A stretch of 16,649 bases of DNA, taken from Actinosomnolentus pattersoniae (SeqCode). Its GTDB lineage: Bacteria; Actinomycetota; UBA4738. Each line of letters starts with the position of its first letter. The stretch's first letter is position 1. Position numbers and translations under genes: made by a program. Below are positions 7,506-14,325 of the stretch, one piece after another. The stretch is taken from the NCBI GenBank assembly GCA_013817655.1, contig JACDCJ010000017.1, positions 1-16,649 on the forward strand. The letters run 5' to 3'. Below the pieces are notes generated by a model. The model worked only from the letters and a program-made list of their open reading frames with translations, was not told the DNA's origin and ran no database searches.

Positions 7506-8021
7506 ATGACCTCCGAGCCCGATTGGGTTGCCGTGGGGCGGATCGCCCGCGCCCATGGCGTGAAGGGAGAGGTCTCGGTGGTCCCTCTCTCCGACGTCTC
7601 CTCGCGGTTCGAAGCGGGGGCCAGGGTGTTCGCCGGGGCTACCGAGAGCCGTCCGCTCACGGTGTCCTCGTCCAGGCCCCACTCAGGCCGGGTTCTGGTG
7701 GTCTTCGACGAGGTCGCGGATCGTGAAGCGGCCGAGCGGCTCCGCGGGGAGTACCTGTTCGTGCCGGCCGCGTCCACGCCGCCCCTACCCGACGGCGAGT
7801 ACTGGCCGCACCAGCTGATCGGCTGCCAGGTGGTGACGGAGGACGGCCGGCCGCTTGGGCCCATCCGGGAGATCCTTCGGACCCAGGCCAACGACGTGTG
7901 GGTGGCCGCCGGACCGGACGGCGAAGTGCTGATCCCGGCACTCGTGGATATCGTCGTCTCGGTGGACATCGGGGCGAGGGGCGTCGTCGTTCGGTCGGTG
8001 CCGGGCCTCACGGCGCCGTGA
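7506..8021 (+). CDS. rimM: Ribosome maturation factor RimM
   Basis: The 171-residue protein opens with VAVGRIARAHGVKGEV, the diagnostic RimM N-terminal barrel motif. It later shows GEYWPHQLIGCQVVTEDGRPLG, linking to the C-terminal PRC-barrel, with ILRTQANDVW and VLIPALVDIV. RimM assists late maturation of the 30S head and binds S19. The gene starts 15 bases after khpA without a recognisable Shine-Dalgarno, and its stop overlaps the trmD start as GTGA, suggesting coupled translation. Length and order are normal for the family. Confidence 0.96.
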   Translation: MTSEPDWVAVGRIARAHGVKGEVSVVPLSDVSSRFEAGARVFAGATESRPLTVSSSRPHSGRVLVVFDEVADREAAERLRGEYLFVPAASTPPLPDGEYWPHQLIGCQVVTEDGRPLGPIREILRTQANDVWVAAGPDGEVLIPALVDIVVSVDIGARGVVVRSVPGLTAP

Positions 8022-8746
8022 GCCGGGCCTCGGGCGAGCAGGAGCCGCGGCTTCGCGTTGACGTCCTCACCCTGTTCCCCAGGATCTTCGAAGTTCCGCT
8101 GGAGGAGAGCCTGCTGGGGCGGGCCGTCGCCGGAGGCCTGGTCGAGGTTCGCCTCCACGACATCCGGGGCTTCGCGTCCGATCGTCACCGGCAGGTCGAC
8201 GATTACGGGTTCGGCGGCGGACCCGGCATGGTCCTGAAGCCCGAGCCCATCGTGAGTGCCGTGGAGGCGCTCGAAGAAGGCACGAAACGAGTCGTGCTGC
8301 TGTCCCCGGCCGGCCGTTCCCTCACGCAGGCGCTCGTCAAGGAGCTGGCGAAGGAATCGTGGCTCGTGTTGATCTGCGGTCGGTACGAGGGAGTGGACGA
8401 GCGTGTCGTGGGCCTGCTCGGGGCGGAGGAGGTCTCGATCGGCGACTTCGTCCTGGCTGGCGGTGAGGTGGCCGCGCTGGCGATGCTCGAGGCGGTCGTC
8501 CGGCTGGTGCCAGGGGTCGTCGGGAACGAGGAATCGGTGATCTCGGAGTCGTTCGAGGGGCGCCTCCTCGATCATCCTCACTACACGCGGCCCCGGGAGT
8601 TCCGCGGGGCGGCCGTTCCAGATGTGCTGCTCTCCGGGGACCATGGGCGGATCTCACGCTGGCGCAGGGAGGCCGCGCTCGAGAAGACGAGGCGAAATCG
8701 CCCGGACCTTCTCGGCGATGGACCTCCTGGCCGGGCGTCCGAGTGA
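8018..8746 (+). CDS. trmD: tRNA (guanine-N1)-methyltransferase TrmD
   Basis: Transfers a methyl group from S-adenosylmethionine to N1 of G37 in tRNAs with G at position 36, which prevents frameshifting. From GTG 8018 (overlapping the rimM stop by four bases) the protein is 242 residues, the usual TrmD length. Signature parts are VDVLTLFPRIFEV at the N-terminus, DDYGFGGGPGMV, the knotted SAM-binding segments LLSPAGR, LICGRYEGVDERV and SIGDFVLAGGE (Asp143 in the position of the catalytic Asp), and HPHYTRPREFRG. The frame is open further upstream to 7898, but that extension lies inside rimM and has no TrmD-like content. Confidence 0.97.
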   Translation: MSRASGEQEPRLRVDVLTLFPRIFEVPLEESLLGRAVAGGLVEVRLHDIRGFASDRHRQVDDYGFGGGPGMVLKPEPIVSAVEALEEGTKRVVLLSPAGRSLTQALVKELAKESWLVLICGRYEGVDERVVGLLGAEEVSIGDFVLAGGEVAALAMLEAVVRLVPGVVGNEESVISESFEGRLLDHPHYTRPREFRGAAVPDVLLSGDHGRISRWRREAALEKTRRNRPDLLGDGPPGRASE

Positions 8747-8758
8747 GCGAAGGGCCGG

Positions 8759-8767
8759 TGCTATCAT
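8759..8767 (+). promoter_or_regulatory. Possible extended -10 promoter (TGCTATCAT) for rplS
   Basis: TGCTATCAT matches the extended -10 pattern TGnTATAAT with one mismatch and stands out in a GC-rich 60-base gap between trmD and rplS. Transcription would begin near 8774, giving a leader of about 33 bases. No clear -35 is present, which extended -10 promoters can tolerate. It would let L19 be made independently of the upstream operon. Confidence 0.4.
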
Positions 8768-8806
8768 GGGCGTCCCGCTCCGGATCGACCGGCTGGACGG
8801 CATCGC

Positions 8807-9211
8807 ATGAACAAGACCGACCTCGTAGAGAAGCCGCGCCTGCGCGATGATCTCCCCCGGTTCCGCTCGGGGGACTCCGTGCGTGTCCACGTCCGCGTGG
8901 CCGAGGCGGGTCGCGAGCGTATCCAGGTGTTCCAGGGGGTCGTCATCCGCCGGCAGGGTGGTGGCCTGCGCGAGACGTTCACCGTCCGAAAGATCTCATT
9001 CGGCGTGGGCGTGGAGCGGACCTTCCCCTTCCACTCGCCGACCATAGCGAGCGTCGAGGTGGTGAGTCGCGGCCGGGTCCGCCGGGCGAAGCTCTACTAC
9101 CTCAGGGAGCGCCGCGGCAAGCGCGCCCGTATCCGGGAGCTTCGTGAGCCCGTCCCCGCTCGCGCCGCCTCTGGCGGGACGCCCGGGGGAGCCGAGGCGG
9201 AGCAGGGCTGA
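8807..9211 (+). CDS. rplS: 50S ribosomal protein L19
   Basis: The 134-residue protein contains the L19 core: GDSVRVHVRVAEAGRERIQVFQGVVI, then ETFTVRKISFGVGVERTFPFHSP and RVRRAKLYYLRERRGKRARI. L19 sits at the 30S-50S interface. The basic core is followed by an Ala/Gly/Glu-rich tail of about 25 residues, a common variable extension. The ATG has no good Shine-Dalgarno. The gene is separated from trmD by 60 bases containing a likely promoter, and lepB starts 5 bases after its stop. Confidence 0.97.
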   Translation: MNKTDLVEKPRLRDDLPRFRSGDSVRVHVRVAEAGRERIQVFQGVVIRRQGGGLRETFTVRKISFGVGVERTFPFHSPTIASVEVVSRGRVRRAKLYYLRERRGKRARIRELREPVPARAASGGTPGGAEAEQG

Positions 9212-9216
9212 GCCAG

Positions 9217-9960
9217 ATGCCGCCCGGCCACCCATCGTCGCCCGGGACGGCCCTTTCCTCCAGCCGCGCCGACTCCGAGGAGCGGGCATCGGTCCTCACC
9301 GAACCCGCGCCCCCGCCTCCACCCGACGCCCCCCCGCCGGGAAGCCAGAAAGGCGATGAACGGCCGTCGCACCCTCTTGCGTTCCTCCGCGAGGTGCCGG
9401 CCCTGCTCCTTGTAGCGTTCCTCCTGGCGCTGATCATCAAGACATTCGTCGTCCAGGCGTTCTTCATCCCCTCCCAGTCCATGGAGCGGACGCTCGAGGT
9501 CGGCGACCGGGTGCTCGTCAACAAGATCGTGTACCACCTGCACCCGCCGCGGCGCGGAGACGTCATCGTCTTCGAAGACCCCAACCCCGAGCCTCACGCG
9601 CCTCGCAGCGTGCTGGCGGCGGTGTGGGACTGGCTGACCGAGGGGCTCGGGGTCTCGGCGAACGCCGAGAAGGACTTCATCAAGCGCGTGATCGCGCTTC
9701 CCGGCGAGACCATCGAGATCCGGCAGGGGGTGGTCTTCATCGACGGGCGCGAGCTGAACGAGCCGTACGTGGGCCGGCTCGCGGATACGCGCGACTATCC
9801 GAAGACGACGGTTCCGGAGGATCGCCTGTTCGTGATGGGGGACAACCGCCCGAACTCGAACGACTCCCGGTTCAGCTTGGGCTTCATTCCGGAGGACAGG
9901 GTCATCGGGCGGGCCTTCGTCCTCGTCTGGCCGCCCTCCCGCATCGGATGGCTTCACTAG
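9217..9960 (+). CDS. lepB: Signal peptidase I
   Basis: Membrane-bound Ser/Lys protease that removes signal peptides of exported proteins. The 247-residue protein has a cytoplasmic, Pro/Ser-rich N-terminus of about 55 residues and one transmembrane segment (about 58-78). Box B is PSQSMERTL with nucleophile Ser88, and box D has general-base Lys156 in KRVIALPGE. Box E is MGDNRPNSNDSR. One transmembrane helix is the usual actinobacterial/Gram-positive topology. The gene starts 5 bases after rplS and its end overlaps the rnhB start by 13 bases. The disordered proline-rich leader is typical of actinobacterial versions. All catalytic residues are present. Confidence 0.96.
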   Translation: MPPGHPSSPGTALSSSRADSEERASVLTEPAPPPPPDAPPPGSQKGDERPSHPLAFLREVPALLLVAFLLALIIKTFVVQAFFIPSQSMERTLEVGDRVLVNKIVYHLHPPRRGDVIVFEDPNPEPHAPRSVLAAVWDWLTEGLGVSANAEKDFIKRVIALPGETIEIRQGVVFIDGRELNEPYVGRLADTRDYPKTTVPEDRLFVMGDNRPNSNDSRFSLGFIPEDRVIGRAFVLVWPPSRIGWLH

Positions 9961-10688
9961 CCGCAGCCGCGAGAAAGCTCGACCACTACGAACGACGGCT
10001 CCACGCCGAGGGGTTCGACCGGATCGCGGGCGTCGACGAGGCCGGCCGGGGGGCGCTCGCCGGTCCACTGGTCGCGGCGGCGGTCATCCTGCCCGAGGGC
10101 TTCGGCGTCGAGGGCTTGCGGGACTCGAAGCTGCTCACCCCGCTGCAGCGAGACCGGTGGTTCGACCGCATCCGCGCAACGGCTGTCGCTTACTCGGTTT
10201 GCAGGGTGTTCCCGCGGCGCATCGATGCCAGGGGCCTCCACGTGTCGAACCTAGCCCTGCTCCGCCGAGCGTTATACGCGCTGGATGTCGTGCCGGACTT
10301 CGTCCTGATGGATGGATTCTCCCTCCCCGGGATGCGGTTCCCGCACCTCGCAATGCGAAAAGGGGACGTTGTGACCGCTTCGGTCGCGGCGGCGTCGGTC
10401 ATCGCCAAGGTCACCAGGGACCGGATCATGGACCGTTACCACCGCCGGTTCCCGGAATACGGCTTCGATCACAACCGCGGCTACGGGACGGACGCGCACC
10501 GGGCCGCAATCGCGCGATGCGGGCCCTCGCCTGTCCACCGCATGTCGTTCAAGGGTCTCAAGCTGTACGCACAGGACTTCGACACGTACGCGGCGCTCTA
10601 CGGGGAGGCCATTCCCGCCGGGGAGACCGTGGCCGGCATCACGGATGATGAGACGAGGACGTCCACCGGGAAGGGCGATGGGTCATGA
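9948..10688 (+). CDS. rnhB: Ribonuclease HII
   Basis: Cleaves RNA in RNA-DNA hybrids and at misincorporated ribonucleotides. From ATG 9948, inside the last 13 bases of lepB, the protein is 246 residues. The four acidic active-site residues are visible: Asp30-Glu31 in GVDEAGRG, Asp122 in LMDGFSLPG and Asp140 in RKGDVV. They are followed by the family motif SVAAASVIAKVTRDRIM and then FDHNRGYGT. The C-terminal 25 residues or so (Thr/Asp/Gly-rich) extend beyond the conserved core. The frame is open upstream to 9624, but that part lies in lepB and is not RNase-like. The stop overlaps the DUF2469 start (ATGA). Confidence 0.96.
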   Translation: MASLAAAARKLDHYERRLHAEGFDRIAGVDEAGRGALAGPLVAAAVILPEGFGVEGLRDSKLLTPLQRDRWFDRIRATAVAYSVCRVFPRRIDARGLHVSNLALLRRALYALDVVPDFVLMDGFSLPGMRFPHLAMRKGDVVTASVAAASVIAKVTRDRIMDRYHRRFPEYGFDHNRGYGTDAHRAAIARCGPSPVHRMSFKGLKLYAQDFDTYAALYGEAIPAGETVAGITDDETRTSTGKGDGS

Positions 10689-11029
10689 GCGACGAAGACA
10701 TCGAGCGATACGAAGATGACATGGAGATGAGGCTGTGGCGCGAGTACCGGGACGTGCTCCCAATGTTCTCCTACGTGGTTGAGACCGAGCGCCGCTTCTA
10801 CCTGACCAACGGCGTCGACCTCGTGAAGCACGAGGATCCCGGCGGCCCCTGGTTCGAGCTCGAGCTCACCGACGCGTGGGTGTGGGACATGTACCGCCCG
10901 GCCCGGTTCGTCACTCATGTGCGCGTGCTCACCACGAACGACGTCAACATCGAGGAGCTGGTCCACAAGGACCCGCGCCCGGAGGACGCACTGGGCGACG
11001 CACCGGCCGCGGGGGAAGACGCAGTCTGA
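10685..11029 (+). CDS. DUF2469 family protein
   Basis: A 114-residue acidic protein beginning MSDEDIERYEDDMEMRLWREYRDV, with conserved FSYVVETERRFYLTN, FELELTDAWVWDMYRP and RVLTTNDVNIEEL. This is DUF2469, a small protein found almost only in actinobacteria and nearly always next to rnhB. No biochemical role is established that I know of. The many acidic and aromatic residues, and the absence of any signal or membrane segment, suggest a small soluble cytoplasmic protein. It overlaps rnhB by four bases (ATGA), implying coupled expression and a possible functional link to RNA-DNA hybrid removal. Confidence 0.94.
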   Translation: MSDEDIERYEDDMEMRLWREYRDVLPMFSYVVETERRFYLTNGVDLVKHEDPGGPWFELELTDAWVWDMYRPARFVTHVRVLTTNDVNIEELVHKDPRPEDALGDAPAAGEDAV

Positions 11030-11073
11030 TCCCTGACCAGCGCCGCGGCGAGATCAGGAGACGACCTCCCGGA

Positions 11074-11096
11074 ATGTCGGTGGGGAGCGCCACACT
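11074..11096 (+). promoter_or_regulatory. Putative RecA-NDp/PafBC-type promoter of yraN
   Basis: ATGTCGGTG, eight bases, then CACACT matches the actinobacterial DNA-damage promoter TTGTCRGTG-N8-TANNNT at 8 of 9 positions in the first box. The -10 element has one mismatch (C for the first T). The -10 ends six bases before the yraN GTG, so transcription would begin at or next to the start codon. The core octamer sits 28 bases before the start codon, exactly as at comM. Confidence 0.45.
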
Positions 11097-11102
11097 GAGG
11101 TC

Positions 11103-11477
11103 GTGTGCGGGGAATCCGGGTCGGCGTCTCGATCTCTCGTCGGCACGACCGGCGAGGCCGCTGCCCTCGCTCACTACCGGCGGGCGGGCTATCGGGTTCT
11201 CGCCCGAAACTGGCGGTGCCGCCTCGGAGAGATCGACCTCGTCCTCTTCCGCGGGCGAACGCTCGTCGTCTGCGAGGTGAAGTCGCGCCGCGGGTCGGCG
11301 CTCGGAGGACCGTTCGAGGCGGTCACCTGGGCCAAACAAAGGAAACTTCGCCTGCTGGCCGAGACTTTCCTGATAGCCTCCGGCCTCAGTCCGACCGAGG
11401 TCCGATTCGACGTGGCGAGCGTGATGATCGACCCGGGGGGAACCCCGCGCGTTCACGTGTTCGAGCGGGCCTTCTGA
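11103..11477 (+). CDS. YraN/UPF0102 family endonuclease-like protein
   Basis: A 124-residue protein with GEAAALAHYRRAGYRVLARNWRCRLGEIDLV, then VVCEVKSRR, and a conserved C-terminal RFDVASVM. This is UPF0102 (YraN), a small protein with a predicted PD-(D/E)XK nuclease core; Glu and Asp in GEID and Glu-Val-Lys in CEVKSR would be the active-site residues. Its exact role is unsettled, but it repeatedly neighbours comM and dprA, suggesting DNA processing. GTG 11103 is the chosen start: the stretch before it has only GAGG two bases away, and the upstream promoter-like element suggests a leaderless mRNA. It lies 73 bases after DUF2469 and 72 bases before comM. Confidence 0.92.
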   Translation: MCGESGSASRSLVGTTGEAAALAHYRRAGYRVLARNWRCRLGEIDLVLFRGRTLVVCEVKSRRGSALGGPFEAVTWAKQRKLRLLAETFLIASGLSPTEVRFDVASVMIDPGGTPRVHVFERAF

Positions 11478-11520
11478 GGACGGGGTTCGGATCTCCCGGC
11501 TGATCATCCTGCGGCGAGTC

Positions 11521-11543
11521 GTGTCGGTGGGGACCCCTAGCCT
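11521..11543 (+). promoter_or_regulatory. Putative RecA-NDp/PafBC-type promoter of the comM operon
   Basis: GTGTCGGTG, eight bases, then TAGCCT fits the actinobacterial LexA-independent DNA-damage promoter TTGTCRGTG-N8-TANNNT with a single mismatch at the first base. The -10 TAGCCT (11538-11543) ends six bases before the ATG at 11550, so the first transcribed base is expected to be the A of the start codon. No Shine-Dalgarno is present upstream, as a leaderless mRNA would require. Confidence 0.6.
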
Positions 11544-11549
11544 CGACAC

Positions 11550-13091
11550 ATGTACGGCCGCGTCTCCGGCGTTGCGGTGGTCGGCGTTCAGGGGCACGTC
11601 ATATCGATCGAGGCCCACGTCGGGCGGGGACTCCCGGCCCTGATGCTGACCGGGCTTCCGGGCGCTGGCGTGTCCGATGCGCGCGAACGGGTCCGCCCTG
11701 CGGTGGAGAGCTCGGGCCTCGAGTGGCCACTCCGGCGCGTCGTGGTCAATCTGTCCCCGGCGAACGTTCGCAAGGATGGCCCGGGCTTCGACCTTCCCCT
11801 CGCGCTAAGCGTGCTGGTCGCGTCGGCGCAGGTCCCGGCCCCGGCGCTCGCCCCGTACGCCGTCTCCGGAGAGCTCTCTCTGAAGGGGGAGCTGATCGCC
11901 ACGCCCGGGGTCCTCGCCGTCGCGATGGCGGCCGCTTCGGCCGGGCTTGGGGGCGTTATCGTCCCCGAGGCCAACGGGGCCGAGGCGGAACTCGTCGAGG
12001 GCCTGCACGTCGTCGCCGCACCCACGCTGCGGCACGTGGTGGAGTTCCTGAGAGGCCTCTGGAAACCGGAGCCAGGAACGCGAACCCGGCCGCTTTCGCC
12101 CGCGGAGTCTCCGCCAGTTCCCGATCTCTCGGACGTCCGGGGGCAGGACATGGCTCGTCGCGCGCTCGAGATCGCGGCCGCGGGGGGACACAACGTCTTG
12201 ATGGTGGGACCCCCCGGCTCGGGAAAGACCATGCTCGCGCGGCGGCTCCCCTCCATCCTTCCCGCGCTCACGCGGGGCGAGGCCCTCGAGGTGACCCGGC
12301 TGCACTCAGTCGCGGGATTGCTCCTCGGCGGTGGCCTCGTACAGAGCCGCCCGTTCCGCTCCCCGCATCAATCGGTTTCGCCGGCCGGCCTGCTCGGGGG
12401 CGGAACCGGGTTCCTGCGCCCGGGCGAGGTCTCGCTGGCGCACAACGGCGTGCTGTTCCTCGACGAGGTGACGGAGTTCCGCCGGGACGCGCTGGAGGGA
12501 CTCCGCCAGCCTCTCGAGGACGGGCGCGTGGTCGTTACCCGAGCGGTTGGAGCCGTGGAGTTTCCGGCCCGGTTCACCCTGGTGGCCGCCTCGAACCCGT
12601 GCCCCTGCGGATTCGAGGGTGATCTACGACGCGCCTGCCGGTGCCTTCCCAACCGGGCGGAGGCGTATCGCCAGCGCCTCTCCGGCCCGATGCTCGATCG
12701 CGTGGACATCCAGCTCGCCGTACCAAGGCTCTCTCGCGCCGAGTTGCTCGGATCCCAGCTCGGAGAGCCCTCGACGCGGGTACGGGCTCGGGTGGAGGAG
12801 GCACGGGAGCGGCAGCGGTGGCGACTCGCCGGTTCACCCTGGACCTGCAACGCTCACACGCCGGGATCGAGAGCTCGGCTCGAGGCTCGAATGACCGATT
12901 CCGCCGAGTCGCTGCTTTCACTGGCGGTAGAGAGCCTCGCGCTTTCGGGTCGGGCGTTCGATCGTGCCGTGAAGGTTGCACGCACCATCGCGGACCTGAG
13001 CGGAAGCGAGGGGGTCGAGGCCGAGCACATGTCCGAGGCCCTGGGATACCGGGCCCTCGGTGGACGAGACGAGGTGGCCGAGGCCGGATGA
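11550..13091 (+). CDS. comM: YifB/ComM family Mg-chelatase-like AAA+ ATPase
   Basis: The 513-residue protein has an N-terminal Lon-protease-like/ChlI-type fold (about 20-165, with GLPGAGVSDARERVRPA and VNLSPANVRKDGPGFDLP). An AAA+ module follows: Walker A GPPGSGKT from residue 220, Walker B VLFLDEV with Asp305-Glu306, and the sensor region ASNPCPCG. The C-terminal lid contains LSGPMLDRVD and SGRAFDRAVKVARTIADL. ComM forms a hexameric helicase that promotes branch migration during natural transformation. A Cys cluster (CPCG and CRC) after the sensor is family-typical and may bind metal. The ATG lies directly at the predicted transcription start of a damage-type promoter. Its stop overlaps dprA as ATGA. 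The gene is complete. Confidence 0.95.
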   Translation: MYGRVSGVAVVGVQGHVISIEAHVGRGLPALMLTGLPGAGVSDARERVRPAVESSGLEWPLRRVVVNLSPANVRKDGPGFDLPLALSVLVASAQVPAPALAPYAVSGELSLKGELIATPGVLAVAMAAASAGLGGVIVPEANGAEAELVEGLHVVAAPTLRHVVEFLRGLWKPEPGTRTRPLSPAESPPVPDLSDVRGQDMARRALEIAAAGGHNVLMVGPPGSGKTMLARRLPSILPALTRGEALEVTRLHSVAGLLLGGGLVQSRPFRSPHQSVSPAGLLGGGTGFLRPGEVSLAHNGVLFLDEVTEFRRDALEGLRQPLEDGRVVVTRAVGAVEFPARFTLVAASNPCPCGFEGDLRRACRCLPNRAEAYRQRLSGPMLDRVDIQLAVPRLSRAELLGSQLGEPSTRVRARVEEARERQRWRLAGSPWTCNAHTPGSRARLEARMTDSAESLLSLAVESLALSGRAFDRAVKVARTIADLSGSEGVEAEHMSEALGYRALGGRDEVAEAG

Positions 13092-14311
13092 GCTCTCCGC
13101 CGGAAGGCCGGCTCGATCCTCACGTCCTTCGCCGGCCGTCCGAGCTGGCCAGGGCGCCTACCCCGGCTCCCGGGCAACTCCGAAGGAGGCCCGAGCCGCC
13201 GCACGACGGCTGGCCGGTTGGGTTCGTGCAGACCAGCCGTGACCGGGATGCCCTGCTGGTACTGCTGGGCCTCGCGTCACTCACCCCCCGCAGGCTGCTG
13301 GATGCCGCTCGTTCGCACGGATCGTTCGAACGGTGCCTGCGCGCAGTGCGACGAGGGTTGGTGGCGAGTCCGCGGGATCAGGAGGCTGCCCGCTCGGCCG
13401 ATGCCGGCGCGGTGGCCGGCCGACTGGACGCGTCGGGCGCTCGGATGGCCGTCGTTCACGATCCGGAGTACCCCGCCGCGCTCGGCGACCTGTTCGACCC
13501 CCCCGCGGCGATCTTCATCCGAGGAAGGGATCTCCGAGACCTGGAGCCGAGCGTTGCGATGGTGGGCGCTCGGAACTGCTCGGCGGCCGGCCGCGAGATC
13601 GCAATCGAGCTGGCTCGGGCGCTGGGGGCGGCCGGCATCTCGGTGGTGAGCGGGGCGGCCCGGGGCATCGACGCGGCCGCCCACCGCGGGGCGCTGCTCG
13701 GCGGCGCCGGAACGATCGCCGTCCTCGGCTCCGGCATCGACGTCGCCTACCCGCGACAACACGCACGCCTGCTGGACGACATCACGAACGCGGGTGCGGT
13801 GGTGAGCGAGTACCCACCGGGGATCCGTGCGGAGCCGTTTCGGTTCCCGGCCCGGAACCGACTCGTGGCAGCGCTCGCGTCCGCGATAGTGGTCGTCGAA
13901 GGCGCTCCGGGGAGCGGCTCGATGATCACTGCCGACCACGCCCTCGAGATTGGCCGGGACGTCTTCGCCGTCCCGGGATCCGTCTCCAGCGAGCTCGCGG
14001 CCGTGCCACTGGCGTTGATCCGGGAGGGGGCGGGGTTGATCCGGGGCCCCCACGACCTCCTGTCCGACTTGGGGCTGCGCCCCCCGGCACCCGAGGGGAA
14101 GCTGGAAGAGCGTCCCTTTCCCGGGGCCAGCGATCGGGACGTAGTTGTGTGGGCGGCCGTTGGCTCCTGCGCCCGTCCGGACGAGGTCGCCCGCTCGGCG
14201 GGGATATCCCTTCCCGAGGCGATGGCGAGCCTGGTCGCCCTCGAGCTTCGTGGATTGATTCGGGCCGTGGGAGGCCGTTACGAACGCCGCTCCGTCCGGA
14301 GAGGTGATTGA
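13088..14311 (+). CDS. dprA: DNA-processing protein DprA
   Basis: Loads RecA onto incoming single-stranded DNA during transformation. From ATG 13088 (overlapping comM by four bases) the protein has 407 residues. An N-terminal 45 or so residues rich in Pro/Arg look disordered. They are followed by a helical SAM-like region, then the Rossmann-like core with VGARNCSAAGR, SGAARGIDAAAHRGAL, AVLGSGIDVAYPRQH, FPARNRLVAALASAIVVVEG, GSGSMITADHALEIGRDVFAVPGSV. A C-terminal winged-helix-like segment (DEVARSAGISLPEAMASLVALELRGLI) completes it. The frame is open upstream to 12641 within comM, which is not DprA-like. A GTG near 13227 could be an alternative start nearer the conserved part, but it lacks the coupling to comM. 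xerC follows 14 bases after the stop. Confidence 0.95.
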   Translation: MSSPPEGRLDPHVLRRPSELARAPTPAPGQLRRRPEPPHDGWPVGFVQTSRDRDALLVLLGLASLTPRRLLDAARSHGSFERCLRAVRRGLVASPRDQEAARSADAGAVAGRLDASGARMAVVHDPEYPAALGDLFDPPAAIFIRGRDLRDLEPSVAMVGARNCSAAGREIAIELARALGAAGISVVSGAARGIDAAAHRGALLGGAGTIAVLGSGIDVAYPRQHARLLDDITNAGAVVSEYPPGIRAEPFRFPARNRLVAALASAIVVVEGAPGSGSMITADHALEIGRDVFAVPGSVSSELAAVPLALIREGAGLIRGPHDLLSDLGLRPPAPEGKLEERPFPGASDRDVVVWAAVGSCARPDEVARSAGISLPEAMASLVALELRGLIRAVGGRYERRSVRRGD

Positions 14312-14325
14312 CGATGTGAGCGTAT

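Noticed and set aside
7898..8017. Upstream extension of the trmD frame, and likewise of rnhB (from 9624) and dprA (from 12641).
   Set aside because: These extensions lie inside the preceding genes and give non-homologous sequence; starts at 8018, 9948 and 13088 give normal lengths and short overlaps with the upstream gene.
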